In this document: positions 34,723 to 46,024 of the stretch, in pieces | Layout of the letters: each line of letters opens with the position of its first letter | Position numbering within the stretch: the first letter of the stretch is position 1 | Origin: Porphyra umbilicalis | Lineage: Eukaryota > Rhodophyta > Bangiophyceae > Bangiales > Bangiaceae | Direction: 5' to 3' | DNA length: 64,000 nucleotides | Assembly: GCA_002049455.2 (NCBI GenBank) | Contig: KV919055.1 | Location: 34,409-98,408 of the forward strand | Position numbers and translations under genes: made by a program | The notes under the pieces: model-generated | Database searches by the model: none | The model's input: only the letters and a program-made list of their open reading frames with translations | Told to the model about the DNA's origin: nothing

Positions 34723-36507
34723 ATGGCCGTCCTCCCCCCGGCCGCCCCTGTCGACGCGTCGCCGCCCGGCCCTGCGGCCACGCTGCCGCCGTCTCCGCGG
34801 ACGGTGCCGCGGGCGCTCCACCCGCTGCCAACCGCCGGTATCCGCACTGACGACGGCAGCGGCGGCGGCGGCGGCGGCGGTGGTGGTGGCGGCGGCGTTG
34901 GCGGTGGCGGCAGCGCCTCCCGTCGCCCGCCGACCGCCCCCGTGATGGGCTTTGGCGGCGGCGATGCGGGGCTGGCGGGCGTCGGCCGGCGGCCGGCGTT
35001 GAGTTCCGACGCGCTGCCGGGCGGTGGGGCGGGGCCGCCGCCGCCACCGCGGGACGCAGCCGAGCTGCCCCCGGCGCCCCGCATGCGGCGACACGTCTCG
35101 TTATTTGTGCGCCGCAACAGTCGCCGCCGCGGCGGCCGCGCGGCGTCGTCCACGTGCCTCTTTCCGTCGGGGGCGCCGGGTCCCGGTGGCGCCACCGGGG
35201 GTGGCGCGCAAGTGGAAGGCGGCAACGCCGCGCCGGGGGGAATAGCGACCGCCCGCCGGTGGTCAGAGGTGGCTGGCCGCGCCGCCGCCGCCGCCGCCGC
35301 CGCCGCTGCCGCTGCCGCTGCGGCCGCTGCCACCGCGGGCGTCGGCGGCCGGTCGGCGGCGGCGTCCCCCCCGGCGGCGGTGAGCTGGTCTGCCAATGGC
35401 GGTCCCCCGCCGCCGCTTGCCGCCGACAACCTCGACGGGGATGGGGCTGAGGGGGAACCCATCTTTGTCGGCTGCGTCGACTCGGCCCGCTTCCGCCGCG
35501 CCATCTCGTCGGGGGATGTGTGGTCCCCCCGGGGCGCGGCGAGCGACAGCGAAGATGGGGACGGCGGTGGCGGCGGGGGCGGGTTGGGGTCGACGAGCGC
35601 CCTGTGGTCGCCCCTGCCCCCCGGTGGGGTGCCGCTCCCCCCTTCACGGCCAACCTCCTTTTACGCCGGCCTCGGCTGCCCGTCGACCTCGTCGGTGACC
35701 CGCGGGGAGGCGGGGGCGGCCGGGGAGGACGCCGAAGACGCGGAATCGTGGGGCGTCGACGTTGAGTACGTTGTCGAGAGTCGTCTGGAGGATTGGGCCG
35801 ACGGCGACGCCGTGTCGGCAGACCTGGAGGACTTTTTTGACGGCCAGAGCGTCGCGTCGTCGCGCCTCCACGAGCCACTCTCGGCGTATGGGGCGCGGAG
35901 CAACGAGGCCCTCAACGAGTTTGTGTCCAAGGGCGGCGGGGGGGGGGCGGCGGGCGGCGGCGCCGCTGGGGGGGCGGCCGCCGCACCCGCCTCCACGTCT
36001 GGCGGCATGCGCTTGGACCCGGCGCGCATGCGGTGGGTCGGCAACGAGGCTGAAATGCACGCGCTCTTTGAGTGCGTCGGCGCGCGCGTGCCCGCCGACG
36101 CGCTCGCCGCGGATGCGGTCGGGCCCGGCGGCAGCGGCGGCGGCGGGGGCGGCGGCGGCAGCCGCGGTGGCCCCGACGGCGGCGCGCCCGCCGCCGAGTT
36201 TGTCGTCACCCCCGCCATGGAGGCGACGTGGGCGGCCGCCACGGCGGCCCACAATACCCTCGTCGACGCGTGGGCGGCGCCGGGCGGGGGCGCGCTTGCA
36301 GACTGCCCGGGGCTCGACGGGGGGGCTTGCTCCGCCTATGCCGCCGACGGCGAAGAAGGTGTGGACGTGCGGGCGGTCGAGCGGAGAGGGGGGGAGTGGG
36401 GCGCCGAGGGGGGGGGGGTCGACCCGCTTGGGGGGGAGGGCGAGCTGGACGCGGCGTGGGAGAAGCTCTGGACGGGGCGGTCGCCGCAGGTGTCCCTCGA
36501 GTGTTGA
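34723..36507 (+). CDS. Candidate Byr4/Bfa1-like protein, otherwise unknown
   Basis: 594 residues from the ATG at 34723. An ATG at 34581 may be the true start if the C run at 34598-34604 is one base off, since the same frame continues upstream with plausible sequence. The N-terminal half is Pro/Gly/Ala-rich with a basic patch (MRRHVSLFVRRNSRRR). A central acidic segment reads VESRLEDWADGDAVSADLEDFF (near residue 350), then GMRLDPARMRWVGNE (residues 428-442), then Gly-rich sequence and an acidic C-terminal end with LDAAWEKLWTG. As I recall the family, the G-M-x-x-D-P-x-x-M-x-W-x-G-N-E pattern with an upstream acidic E-x-W element resembles Byr4/Bfa1 proteins, scaffold/GAP subunits for the small GTPase of the fungal septation or mitotic-exit network. 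This is a motif resemblance only. Confidence 0.5.
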   Translation: MAVLPPAAPVDASPPGPAATLPPSPRTVPRALHPLPTAGIRTDDGSGGGGGGGGGGGGVGGGGSASRRPPTAPVMGFGGGDAGLAGVGRRPALSSDALPGGGAGPPPPPRDAAELPPAPRMRRHVSLFVRRNSRRRGGRAASSTCLFPSGAPGPGGATGGGAQVEGGNAAPGGIATARRWSEVAGRAAAAAAAAAAAAAAAAATAGVGGRSAAASPPAAVSWSANGGPPPPLAADNLDGDGAEGEPIFVGCVDSARFRRAISSGDVWSPRGAASDSEDGDGGGGGGGLGSTSALWSPLPPGGVPLPPSRPTSFYAGLGCPSTSSVTRGEAGAAGEDAEDAESWGVDVEYVVESRLEDWADGDAVSADLEDFFDGQSVASSRLHEPLSAYGARSNEALNEFVSKGGGGGAAGGGAAGGAAAAPASTSGGMRLDPARMRWVGNEAEMHALFECVGARVPADALAADAVGPGGSGGGGGGGGSRGGPDGGAPAAEFVVTPAMEATWAAATAAHNTLVDAWAAPGGGALADCPGLDGGACSAYAADGEEGVDVRAVERRGGEWGAEGGGVDPLGGEGELDAAWEKLWTGRSPQVSLEC

Positions 36508-36852
36508 AACAATCGTAAACAGGGATATGGCCACCGTGCTGAGGAGCAAGCTGCACCCCTCCTGCGTTGGTGTGCTCTCTACTTGTGGCCGTCTCGCTCG
36601 TCCGCGCCGTCCTAGGCGAGGATCCTCGCATCGTGGTCAACGACGGCGTCAGCTTTGTGTCAAGTGGATGAATTCTTTTCAGTGCTCATGGGAGACGACC
36701 TTGATCCGCGCGCGTTGCGCCCACGACACGCGGATGTTGCTGCCCACACTTGGACGGACCCTGCTCTCGGTGGCCGCCGCCGCACGCGCCGTTGGCGGCG
36801 GCCTCATCCCCCGCCCACCCCCGTTGCCCGGTGCTTGTGACCCCCCCCCCCC
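36508..36852 (+). other. Short intergenic spacer
   Basis: A spacer between two plus-strand genes, with mixed composition, then a C run (36840-36852) directly before the ATG at 36853. Confidence 0.4.
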
Positions 36853-39620
36853 ATGCGCCGCCTCTCCCTAGTTGTCCACCAGCTGCGGCGGCCGGCGGGG
36901 CGGCCGCCGTGGCCACTCCCACCACCCCCAGCGGCCGCGGCGGCCGTGGCGGTCGCCGCCGCCGCCGCCGCCGCCCCCTCCCGCGCCACGGCGGTTGCCT
37001 GCCGTCGGCTGGCCGCTACGACCCATCCCCTTCAAGGCAACCCCGGCCGTGGCAGCTGCGCGGTGGGCCACCCCCCACGGCGGCGGCGGTGGCGGCAACG
37101 TTCGTCCCCCCCCCCCGGCGGGCGCCGTCGGCCCCCCCCCCCCCCCCCCCCCCCCCCCCGCCCTCACCGCCGAACTCGCCGCCCGCGCCCGCCGCCTCCT
37201 ATCCGCCGCCGGGCGTTACTCCCCCCCCGACGTCCTCGACGGCGTCGCGTACCGCACGCGCCTCCCCAACCGCCCCCGCGCGTTGCCCGTCTACGTGCGC
37301 GCGCGCGGCGGCGGCGGTGCGGAGGCGGTCCTCGCCGACCCCGCGGCGGCGGTGGGCGCGGCCGCGCCCTCGGTCGACGTTGCCGCCGTGACGGTGAGCC
37401 CCGCCGGGACGGGCGTGGCACTGCGCGCCTCGGCGGGGGGGGGGAGGCGTGGGCGCTCCGCGTGCGCCGCGTCGCTGGCGCGGCCGGGGGGGGGGGGGGG
37501 GGGGGGGGGGGGGTGGACCCGCGTCGGCCGCCGGGGGGACGTCGTCACGTCGGCCGCGTGGGTGGGCGACCGGGGGGGGGTGTACACCACGGCGGGGGGG
37601 GGGGTGTGGGCAGAGCGCGTGTGGGGGGGGGGGCGACGACCCGTGCGCGTCGGGGCGGCCGTTGCCGGCACTGGGGTGGGGGGGGGGACCGTTGCCGTCT
37701 CGGCCGACGGCGGTTGGCTGACGCTGACCTCCTGGGGTGGTGGCGCTGTGCCCGCGGCCGCGCCGCCGTCGCCGACGCCCGCGTGTGTGGTGTGCGCGTG
37801 CCCGCTGCCGGCGGCGGACCCCGCCGCTGCGGCCGCTGCCACCGCCGCCGCCGCCGCCGCGTGGGTGCCCGCCTTTGACACGCCCCTGCTCGCCGACGGC
37901 GACGCGGCGGCGGTCGGCCGCTGCGCGGTCGAGCGCGCGCCGTCGGTCGGCGGGTGGGTCATTGCCGCCCCCGACGTGGCGTCTGTCTTTTTGGCGGCGG
38001 GCGGGCGGCGCGTCGGCGGGCGGGGCGGGTGGCGTCGGCTCGTGCCGCCGCCAGACGGCGGTGGCGCCGGTGGCGCCGCCGCCGGCGCGGGGTGGGGGAC
38101 GCTCGAAGACGTGGCCGTCATCGGCGAGTGGGTGGTGGTGCACTCGACGGGGGGGGGGCGCCCGCGCCTCGCAGTCGGCCACCTGCCATCCTTGGCGGCG
38201 GGTGCCGCCGCGGGCACGCGCACCGCACCCACGGGCGGGTGTGGGGGCACCCCGCCGCAGGCCGTGGCGCTGACGGCCGTGGCGCTGCCGCCGGCGGTCA
38301 CGCACGTGGCCCTCGGCCCGTTTAGCGGCATGACGTTTACGCCCCCGCCGCCGTGGCAGCCGCCGCCGCCGCCGCCGCCAGACGGCGCGCCCACCCTCTC
38401 TCTGACGCTCTCGTCGCCCGTCATCCCCCCGGCGCCCTACACGCTGCGGCTGGGGTCCACCGTGGCGCTGTCGGCCACCCCCCCCCCCGCCCCCCCCGGC
38501 GCGCCGTCCCCCCTATCGCCCGACGAGGCCGCCCTGCTCGCCGCGTGCACCACGACCGTGACGGTGGGGCCCCCCCGGGCGGACGCCCCCCCGTCTCCCT
38601 GACGGTCGTCACCCCCCCCCCCCGTACCCCCCCCTGCCACCCGGCAGCGGCGGCACCCTCCTGACCGTCTATGGCGCGTACGGGGTGACGCTCGCCCCCC
38701 CGTGGGACGCCTCCCGCCTCTCCCTCCTCCGCCGGGGGGTGGCCCTCGCCTGGGCGGCGCCCCGCGGCGGCGGCGGCGGCGGCGACGGGCCCGCCCACGC
38801 GGCCGCGGGGCGGGGGCCTGCGGGCAAGCGCGCCGCCGCGGCCGACGTGGCGGCGGCGGCGGCGGCGGTCGGCGGGCGCGTCGTCCTCGCCGCCGCGAGT
38901 GCGGGGGCGGTGCCGGCCGTCGCGGCGGTCGTGGCGGCGCCGTCGGCGTGGGCGGGACTGCTGCTCGACGCGCCGCTGCTCGACGTGGTCGGCCTCGTCG
39001 GCGGCAAGCTGCCGCCATTGCCGGCCGAGGCTGCCGAGTGGGGGGTGGGGCCGTCCGTGGCGGCCGTGTGCCCGACCGCCACCCTGCCGGTGCGGGAAGG
39101 GCGTGGCGTCGATGATGCGGGCTGGCTCGCCGCCCGCCCGCCCGTGGCGGTGTTTGCGGGGGGGGCCGACGCGCGTGTGCCGGCCGCGTCGGTGCGGCGG
39201 TGGGTGGGGGCGCTGCGGGCGGCGCAGCGGCGGGTCGACGCCGCCGCTGCCACCGCGGCCACCGCCGCCGCCGCCGCCGCCGCCGCCGCGGGCGGCGCGA
39301 CGAACCAGGCACACGGCGACAAGGACAGCGTCGGCGGGCAGTCGCCGCCGCCGAGGCCTCTGCCCAGCCGGTGGGCGCCGCTCGAGCTCGTTCTCCACCC
39401 CCGCGCCGGCCACTTTGGGCCGGGCGGCGACGAGGTTGTCGACGAGGCGCGGGAGGTTGCGTTTGTGCTCTCCTGCCTCGGCATACCCGTTGGCGACGGC
39501 GGGCGTGGGGACCACGGGCGGCAGGGGGGTGGACGCAGCCACCCGTCAACAACCGTGGTGACACGCCGGCCACCCGTCAACGACCGTGGTGACAAACGAG
39601 CCACCCGTCAACGACCATGA
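36853..39620 (+). CDS. Oligopeptidase-B-like S9 serine peptidase with homopolymer frame breaks
   Basis: Prolyl-oligopeptidase superfamily: an N-terminal beta-propeller gates an alpha/beta-hydrolase domain that cleaves short peptides, after basic residues in oligopeptidase B. Propeller part: LPVYVRA, then EAVLADPAAAV and VTVSPAGTGVAL, EAWALRVRRV (after a frame change near 37434-37445), then DVVTSAAWVGDRGGVYTT. Hydrolase part: TVYGAYG (38664-38684), matching the family YGxYG; nucleophile Ser at codon 38898 in AAASAGA; Asp at 39168 in GGADARV; His at 39411 in RAGHFGPGG. Spacing and order suit a Ser-Asp-His triad. The start is uncertain; the ATG at 36853 gives a basic, targeting-like MRRLSLVVHQLRRPAG. 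Frame changes are needed in C runs at about 38585-38620 and probably near 37140. The last 25 or so codons enter a 31-bp tandem repeat, so the true stop may differ. Confidence 0.65.
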
Positions 39621-39630
39621 TGACATGGCG
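39538..39630. repeat. 31-bp tandem repeat, three copies
   Basis: Copies start at 39538, 39569 and 39600, each beginning GCCACCCGTCAAC and containing a CCGTGGTGACA-like core. Since 31 is not a multiple of three, copies read in different frames at the end of the S9 peptidase gene. Confidence 0.9.
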
Positions 39631-40754
39631 GCCACCAGACTGGTCAAGTCGGTGGCGAGCACAGCCGCCTGGGGACGTGGGGGAGACGGGCCACCACGGC
39701 GGCCACGTCGGTGTGGCGGTTGCGTGGGAGCGTGTCGCTGGCAATGCCAGTGTCGGTGCCGTCCACGCGGGTCACGAGGACGCGGGCGACCGTTTGCGGC
39801 CTCAAGGTCGTGCAACGGCGCGGAGCAGCGTGGAGGCTCGACCCCCACCGCGCGATGCGCCTGCCGCGGTCCGCCGCTGCGCCGCACGACACATGGACTG
39901 GCGGGAGATACAGATGGAATTACCGTGCTTGGTCCGCTGTCTGTCGAGACTGGGGCGGGCAGGCGCCAGCCCCCCCCCCCACGAGACCGATCCAGCCCAT
40001 GATTTTTTGTCGGGGGCCAGATCCGATGTGGCTGCTCGAGCAGCCACCACAAGTGCTTGGTCAAGTCCCGCCTCCCCGGAATATCTTTACCGGCGCGTCA
40101 CAGATCCGACCCGCCCGATGGGCGACCTCCCGCCAATGGCCAGCCAATCACGGCCAGCCGCTGGGCCGCCTGTGGGGGGCCAGCCGCGGCGTGAGTGCCG
40201 CGCAAGACGAGCGCCCCGCGCCCTTCACGCGATGGCCCCCGCCGGCGTGCTGCCGTCACCCGCGGTCGTTTCGGCGCCGGCGGGGGCCCCCCGGGGCCGC
40301 CAAAATGACCTGTTGCTTTCCATCCGCACCCCGCCCCCGCGCGCGCGCCGGCATGGGGGGCCCTCTCCCCCGCCGCAAGCCGACGCCGTGCCGGCGCAGG
40401 TGGTGTGGCAGAGGCGCTGGGAGGGGCCGGGGGGGGTCCCGCTCGCCGCCACCCGGCCGCCGCCACCGCCGTGCCTCCACCCACCCCCCCAACGTCGCGC
40501 CGACACCGCGCCGACACCGCGGGCGGACCGGCGGGACACACCGCGGGTGTGTCGACCATTGTCCCCACCCGCGTTGCGCAGACCGTTCCCGCCCGCCGCC
40601 ACGCGCCGTTCGTTTCTCAGTCTCTTTTTTGTATTTTTTCCATTGCCTCTAGCGTGTCGCGCCCCGACCCCCCCCGCTGCCCTGCACCCCCCCACGGGCG
40701 GGCGGGGACGTGGTCGCCGCGATCACGGCCCTGACGACGGCCGGCGGCGCCGCG
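39621..40754. other. Intergenic region
   Basis: A GC-rich spacer between two plus-strand genes. It ends with a T/C-rich stretch (40612-40650), possibly the promoter or leader of the next gene. No supported coding frame. Confidence 0.35.
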
Positions 40755-43700
40755 ATGGGTGCCCCCCCCCCCCCTCCCCCCACCCCCCCGGCGATGAGCG
40801 CGGCGGCCACCCCCCCGCCGGTGCCCCCCTCCCCCGCCATGCCCGCCTTTTTCCCAAACCCGCCGCTGCTCGGGCGCACGGGGGTGAGCGGCGGCGCGGC
40901 GGCGCTGTGCGGCACGCCCGTCCCGTTTGGACGCTCGGCGGGGGCAGCGTCGGCGGCAGGCGGCGGCGGCGTGGCGCCACCGACCTCGCGCGTGCCCGAC
41001 CCGTTCCACGTGGGTGACGGGACGCTGTGGGGCGCCCGCTCGCCGCCGCCGCCGCCGCCCGTACGAGGCGGGGGGGGGGGAGTCGTTGGCGGCTCCGTTG
41101 CCGCCGTCCGCACCCTCCCCGTCGACGGCTCGACGGCGGCGGCGGTCGAGGCGGTCGTTGGGGGGATCAAGTTGCACCTCGGCGGGCGGCGGCCGTACGT
41201 GTCGGCGGCCGAGGCGACGCCGCCCCCGCCGGCGCCACGCGCGCCCGCCGTGTCACGGGGCGGGGCGACCGAGGCTGACGACGCGACCGACGCGACCGAC
41301 GCCAAGCCGACCAAGGCGGCTGCCGCCACGGGCCTCGACACGCTGCGGGGAGATTGGGAGCGCGCCACCCGGTGGATGTCGCGCACGTCCTCCCCCCTCC
41401 TCCCCCACCGGCCGATGACGATGATGAGGCGGACGTTGCCGACGCTGCCGCCGCCGCCCGCCGTGCGCGGCGCCTCGTCGCGTCGGCGCCCCCCCCCGCC
41501 GCGGCCGCGGCCGCGGCCGCCGACCTGTGAGTGCCACCGGCCGGGCGGTGGCGGGCGTCCCCTCTGCCGGTGCGGCGGCGCTCGGTGGCGCCGTCGCGGC
41601 GCTGTCGGGCATTGCGTCGGCGGCCTTTGCGGCGGGCGGCGACGCGCGCATGGCCATTGCGCCGCGGTCGGAAGACCAGCGCGCCTTTCCCAGCGTGGCC
41701 ATTGGCCTGCTCCCGCCGGCCGCCGGTGGGGACGGCGCCGACACGTCGGCCACGTCTGCCAGCGCGCTAGTAGCGCTCGCGCGCCTCCCGCCAGCGGCCG
41801 GCGGGCTGCCGCCGCTGGTCACGGCCACGCACGCCCGGCGATCATCGGGACGGCGGCCCGTGGGCGACGGCGACGCCGTACTCTATGGCGTCGCTGCCGC
41901 TGCGTTTGACGCGGGCGCCCGCGCGCGCGAGGCGTTTGACCGCCTGCCGGCGGTGCAGCGGGCGGTCGCCGCGGCAGCGTTGGTGCGCCCGGCGCCTCGC
42001 GCGTCGGCGTGGTCCATGATGAAGGGCTTTGCGGCGCAAGTCGGGCCGGCCGCCCCGGCCTACCGCCTCGCCGTGGCGGTTGCCACGCCGGCGGGTGGTG
42101 GGCCGGGCGTCGGTCTAGGGGGTGGGGCAGGGGGTCTGCGCGGCGGCGGCGGCGGCGGCTTTGGTCTCTCCCCGCTGACCGTCTTGACGCCCTACTCGTC
42201 GTCGTTTACATCGTCGGCCGTGACGCTCGACGGCCTCCGCGCTATGCGCGCGGCGCGGGCGGCGGCGTTGCGGGTGGCGGCGCGGCGGGCACGGGCGGTC
42301 GCGGCGCTGCCGGCGGCGCCGTTGCCGTCAAAGGATGCGTCTGCATCCGCGGCGTCGGCGCCACCCGCCAGAGTGCCTGCACCGTCGGCGCCGGCAGAGC
42401 CCATCAAGGCATCCGTGCCGCCGCCGCCAGCGTCGTCGGCCGCGCCGTCTGCGCCGCCGGCACCCGCACCGCCGACCGAGGCGCCGTCTACCCCCGTCGC
42501 TGCCGAGGCTAGCGGCGTTGACGTGGCGGCGGCGCGGCGTGGCGGCCCCCGCCGCCGTGCGGCGAGCGTCTGGGCCGGCCCCGCCGTCCCGACGGCCGTG
42601 TTGCAAATCGCGCGGGATCGCGCGCGGGAACGCGCAACGCCGTCCCTGCAGCCGCCGCTGCCCGCAGACGCGCCGGTGGCGGTGTCGACCGCCGCCGGCT
42701 CCCTCGTCGTCATCCCGTCGAGTCCACTTGTGCGTGGTGCGGCGGCGGGCCCGCCGCCGCCCGACGCGGCGGTGCCGCCACGGACCATGGGCGAGCGTCT
42801 GCGGTCGGCCGTGTCGGTTTTTGGCGTGCCGTCGCCCGAGCCGCCCATGACGGCCGACGAGGAGGTGGTGGCCGAGGCGGCCGCCTGGGCCGTTGCCGCC
42901 GGCGCGCTGCGCACCGGCCTCCCGGCGGGCGGGGAGCCGGCGGTGACCGCCGCCTGGGCGGGCGCCACAACGTTGCCGGCGCTGCCCCCATCCTCCCTCG
43001 AGGCGTGGACGGTGCCGCCGCCGCCGCCTCGCAGCCGCCGCTTTCGCCGCTCGGGGCGCCGCGTGCGCGCGCCCGGCGGGGCCGTGACGGGCCCGTCGTC
43101 TGGCCCACCAGCGGCGGCGGCCGCGTCGGCTGCCGCCGTTGGCGTGGTGGCTGCCCTGGCGGCCACCAGCGGCGTGCTGCTGTCGTCGGTCGTGACGCTT
43201 GTGGCGGCGGCAACGACCATTGCGGCCGTCAATTCGGTGCGGCGGCGGACCGTGTCGCGGCCCGAGGCGTACGTGCCGCCGCCGGGGCCAGAGGATGGGG
43301 AGCCGCCGTCGGGCCTCAGCGCAACGCTCTCCCGCGCCTCGTCGGCGCTTGACGCGGTCGTCGGCGGCCCGCGCGTCCAGCGGGCGGTGCGCATCCCGCG
43401 GTCGCGCAGCGACGCCGATGGGGACCCGACGCTGCCGACGCCGGGCGCGTACGAGGGGTGGGACGAGTCCCCTGGGCCGCCCACCAACGGCGGGTCGAGT
43501 TACACGCGTGCCGCTGCGCAGCTGGCACCGTCGACGGCGGACAGTTTCAACCTCGGCTCCCGGTCGGGGGTGGGCTTTGCCGAGGGGCCTTTTGGCGCCC
43601 CGTCGGCACCGACCGACGAGTCGCCGTCGGCGGCAGCGTCAGTGGCGGTCCCCGCTCCGCCGTCAACGACCGCGTCGACGCGGGAGACGCGGGCGGCGGC

Positions 43701-44130
43701 CAAGCGAGCGGCCCGCTCGCGACGGGGGGCCACCGCCCGCGCGCCCCGCGCGCCCCGCGCGCGGTCGCGGCGTGGCGCGACGGCGGCGCCCCCCGCCCCC
43801 GACGCGGCCACCGCCGCCGACGTGTGGCGGTCGGCGGCGTTTTCCACCCCCCCCACCCCCACCGGGTCGGCGGTCACCCCGCGGCGGCCGCTCCCGATTA
43901 TCGACACGGACGCCCGGTCGGTGCCGCTGTCCCCGTCTTTTGCGCCCGACGCTGGGTCGCCCGTGTGGGCGCTCGCCGTGGCCGTTGCGGACGTCCTTGC
44001 CGCCCGCGTGGAGGCGGCGGGTGGGACGCTCGCGCGGCGCGTCGCGGAGACGGGCGCGTTTGGGTCGGCCGACGCGGGCCGGCGGGGGTGGGCACGGATG
44101 CGCTCCTTCCGCCGGCGGGGGTCGAGTTGA
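40755..44130 (+). CDS. Large unknown Ala/Pro-rich protein with a hydrophobic pair
   Basis: About 1125 codons from the ATG at 40755 (GCG-ATG-GGT) to the stop at 44130. The first frame runs to about 41390 (…LDTLRGDWERATRWM); after a C run the coding frame appears to become the one reading PADDDDEADVADAAAA and ending …AADL at a stop (41528-41530). The frame beginning at 41527 then continues uninterrupted for 867 codons. GTGAGT at 41527 could be a donor or the site of a missing base. Later parts include FPSVAIGLLPP, DAVLYGVAAAAFDAG, SAWSMMKGFAAQ, a basic patch (RSRRFRRSGRRVRAPGG), then a long hydrophobic stretch (about 43105-43230, with VGVVAALAATSGVLLSSVVTLV) that could form a membrane hairpin, then Arg/Ala repeats. 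No family was recognised. Confidence 0.5.
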
Positions 44131-46024
44131 GCTGGCCTGCTGGCGTCGATGGGGGGGGGGGGTAGGAGGAGAGGCATGGCAGCGGCGGCGGGTGTAGTGT
44201 GGCAGGACGGCATCGAGGGTGGGCCGGTTGCGGCGCGCGGGCGGCCTCGTACTGTATTATTGTTCCTCTCCTTTTGGGCTCTGATTTTCTTATTACTTGC
44301 CTCTGCCACGTCGTTTGGTGGGAGCTGCACCTGTGCACGCTTGCTAGGCCGCTATGAGCCGCTGCTATAAACTGCCACGACGAACTTGGCCTTGCCACAA
44401 CAGGACGTTGGTTTCTCTGTGGCTTCCCACCTGGACCGCGCAGTGGTTGACGAGTGCGAGACACAACCGATCAGTGCAGCTGGCAACTGTCCACGGAGCC
44501 GCAGGTGTGTCAGCGCACCAACCGCTCTGCTCTGTCTGGGCGAGGGCGCCAACAAGACGGACACGGCACACGGCGCCACGTCTCCGCCGTGGTCGTTGTG
44601 ACTTCCACGCATCATGGGCATGACATGCCGATTCAATGGCCCACGCGCGGCCAGATTCGGCACGCGGCCGGTGGCACCCCCCCCACCAAACCCTCCAAAC
44701 CCCACACGCGCCGTCGTCCGGGCCCGGCCGTAGGCCCAAACTGTCAGAGGCCCCGGGCCCGGCCGACCGCCGCTCCCGCCGCACCGCCACGCGCCGCGCA
44801 CCGCTCTCGTGGCCGCTGCCGTTTCGACCCCCCCGGTGCACTCGGACAGCCGCCCCCCCACCCCACCGCCGACCACCACCGCACCTCCTCTGTCCGCCGC
44901 CGCGGTTGACAGCTCCCCGCGCGGCCCCGCGAGGGGCCCACACCCCCCCCCTGCCTCGGGCGCCCCCGCGGGGGGTGGCCCACCGCCCGGGTTGCCGCAC
45001 AGGAGCGCTGCCCGGCAGTCGCGGTGCGAATGATACGTCGCGGCCGCGCCTGACCCGTGGGGGGTGGGTGGGTGGGGGTGAGTGGGGGGGGGGGGGGGAG
45101 CGGCCGCCCCCACCCGCGCCCCACCGCCGCCGCGCGCGTCGCACAGCGGGGCTGCGGTGACGGCGCGACGCGCGCGCGGCCGCGCCCGCCGCGCGCCGCC
45201 CGCCGACGCGTGCTGCGTACGCCCGCCGGCTGGCGAGGGTGGCTGCCGACGCGGCCACCCCGTGGGGGGGGGGGCCGCCCCGCGCCCGTGGGCGGCGGCG
45301 GCTGACGCGCGCGGCGGGCGGGGGCTCCGCGTCAGGCCCCCCCCCCCCCCCCACCACCCACGGGGCGCGTGGCCGCTCGCCGAGCAGCAGCAGCGCGCCG
45401 TGCCGCGCCGCGCCCGCGGTGGCCGCGCCTGTTTTTTCCATTGGGTGGCCGTGCTGGAGGCGTGGCCCCCCGGCACGGGGGCGGGGAAAGGCGACCCGAC
45501 GCGGCGAGCCGCCCGCACGCGGACAAGGTCTGGGAGGGGGCGCGCGCGCCCCGGCGGTGCGCCCGCCCGCCGCCGCCGACGCCGACGCCGCGCGCGCGCC
45601 CGTGCCGCGTGCCGCGGCGTGAGGGGGAGAGGGGGTGGCACCGGGCGCCGCCGTGGGCGGACGAGCCGACGCGCGTGCACGGCGACGGGCCCGCGTCGCG
45701 CGCCGCGCGCGTCGGTAGCAGCGTGACGGGTGGTCGGCAGGGTGCAGGGGGGTCACCGGCCGGGCGCGCGGCGGCCGTGGGCGTCGAGGGAGGCGCGACG
45801 CCGGCGGGGCGCGTCGTCGGTGGTGGGCGTCGTCGACCAGTCGGTCGTGGCCTTGTGCGGCCTTCTGTACAAGGCCTTCTGCGGCCGTGGCCTTCTGCGG
45901 CCGTGGCCTTCTGCGGCCGTGGCCTTGGGGACTAGTTCCCCCCGATTGCCCGACCGCCGCGGTCGGGTGTCACGCACGTCGGCGCCACCGTCGGCACCGC
46001 CGCACGCCCCCCCCCCCTGTCACC
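44131..46024. other. Intergenic region
   Basis: 1.9 kb of GC-rich sequence with an AT-richer island around 44250-44400. Large frames on both strands contradict each other. A 16-bp x3 tandem repeat lies 100 bp before the next start. Confidence 0.35.
45875..45922. repeat. 16-bp tandem repeat, three copies
   Basis: The unit CCTTCTGCGGCCGTGG repeats exactly three times, with degenerate copies on both sides (45847-45874 and 45923 on). It is in the probable promoter region of the pseudokinase gene. Confidence 0.9.
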
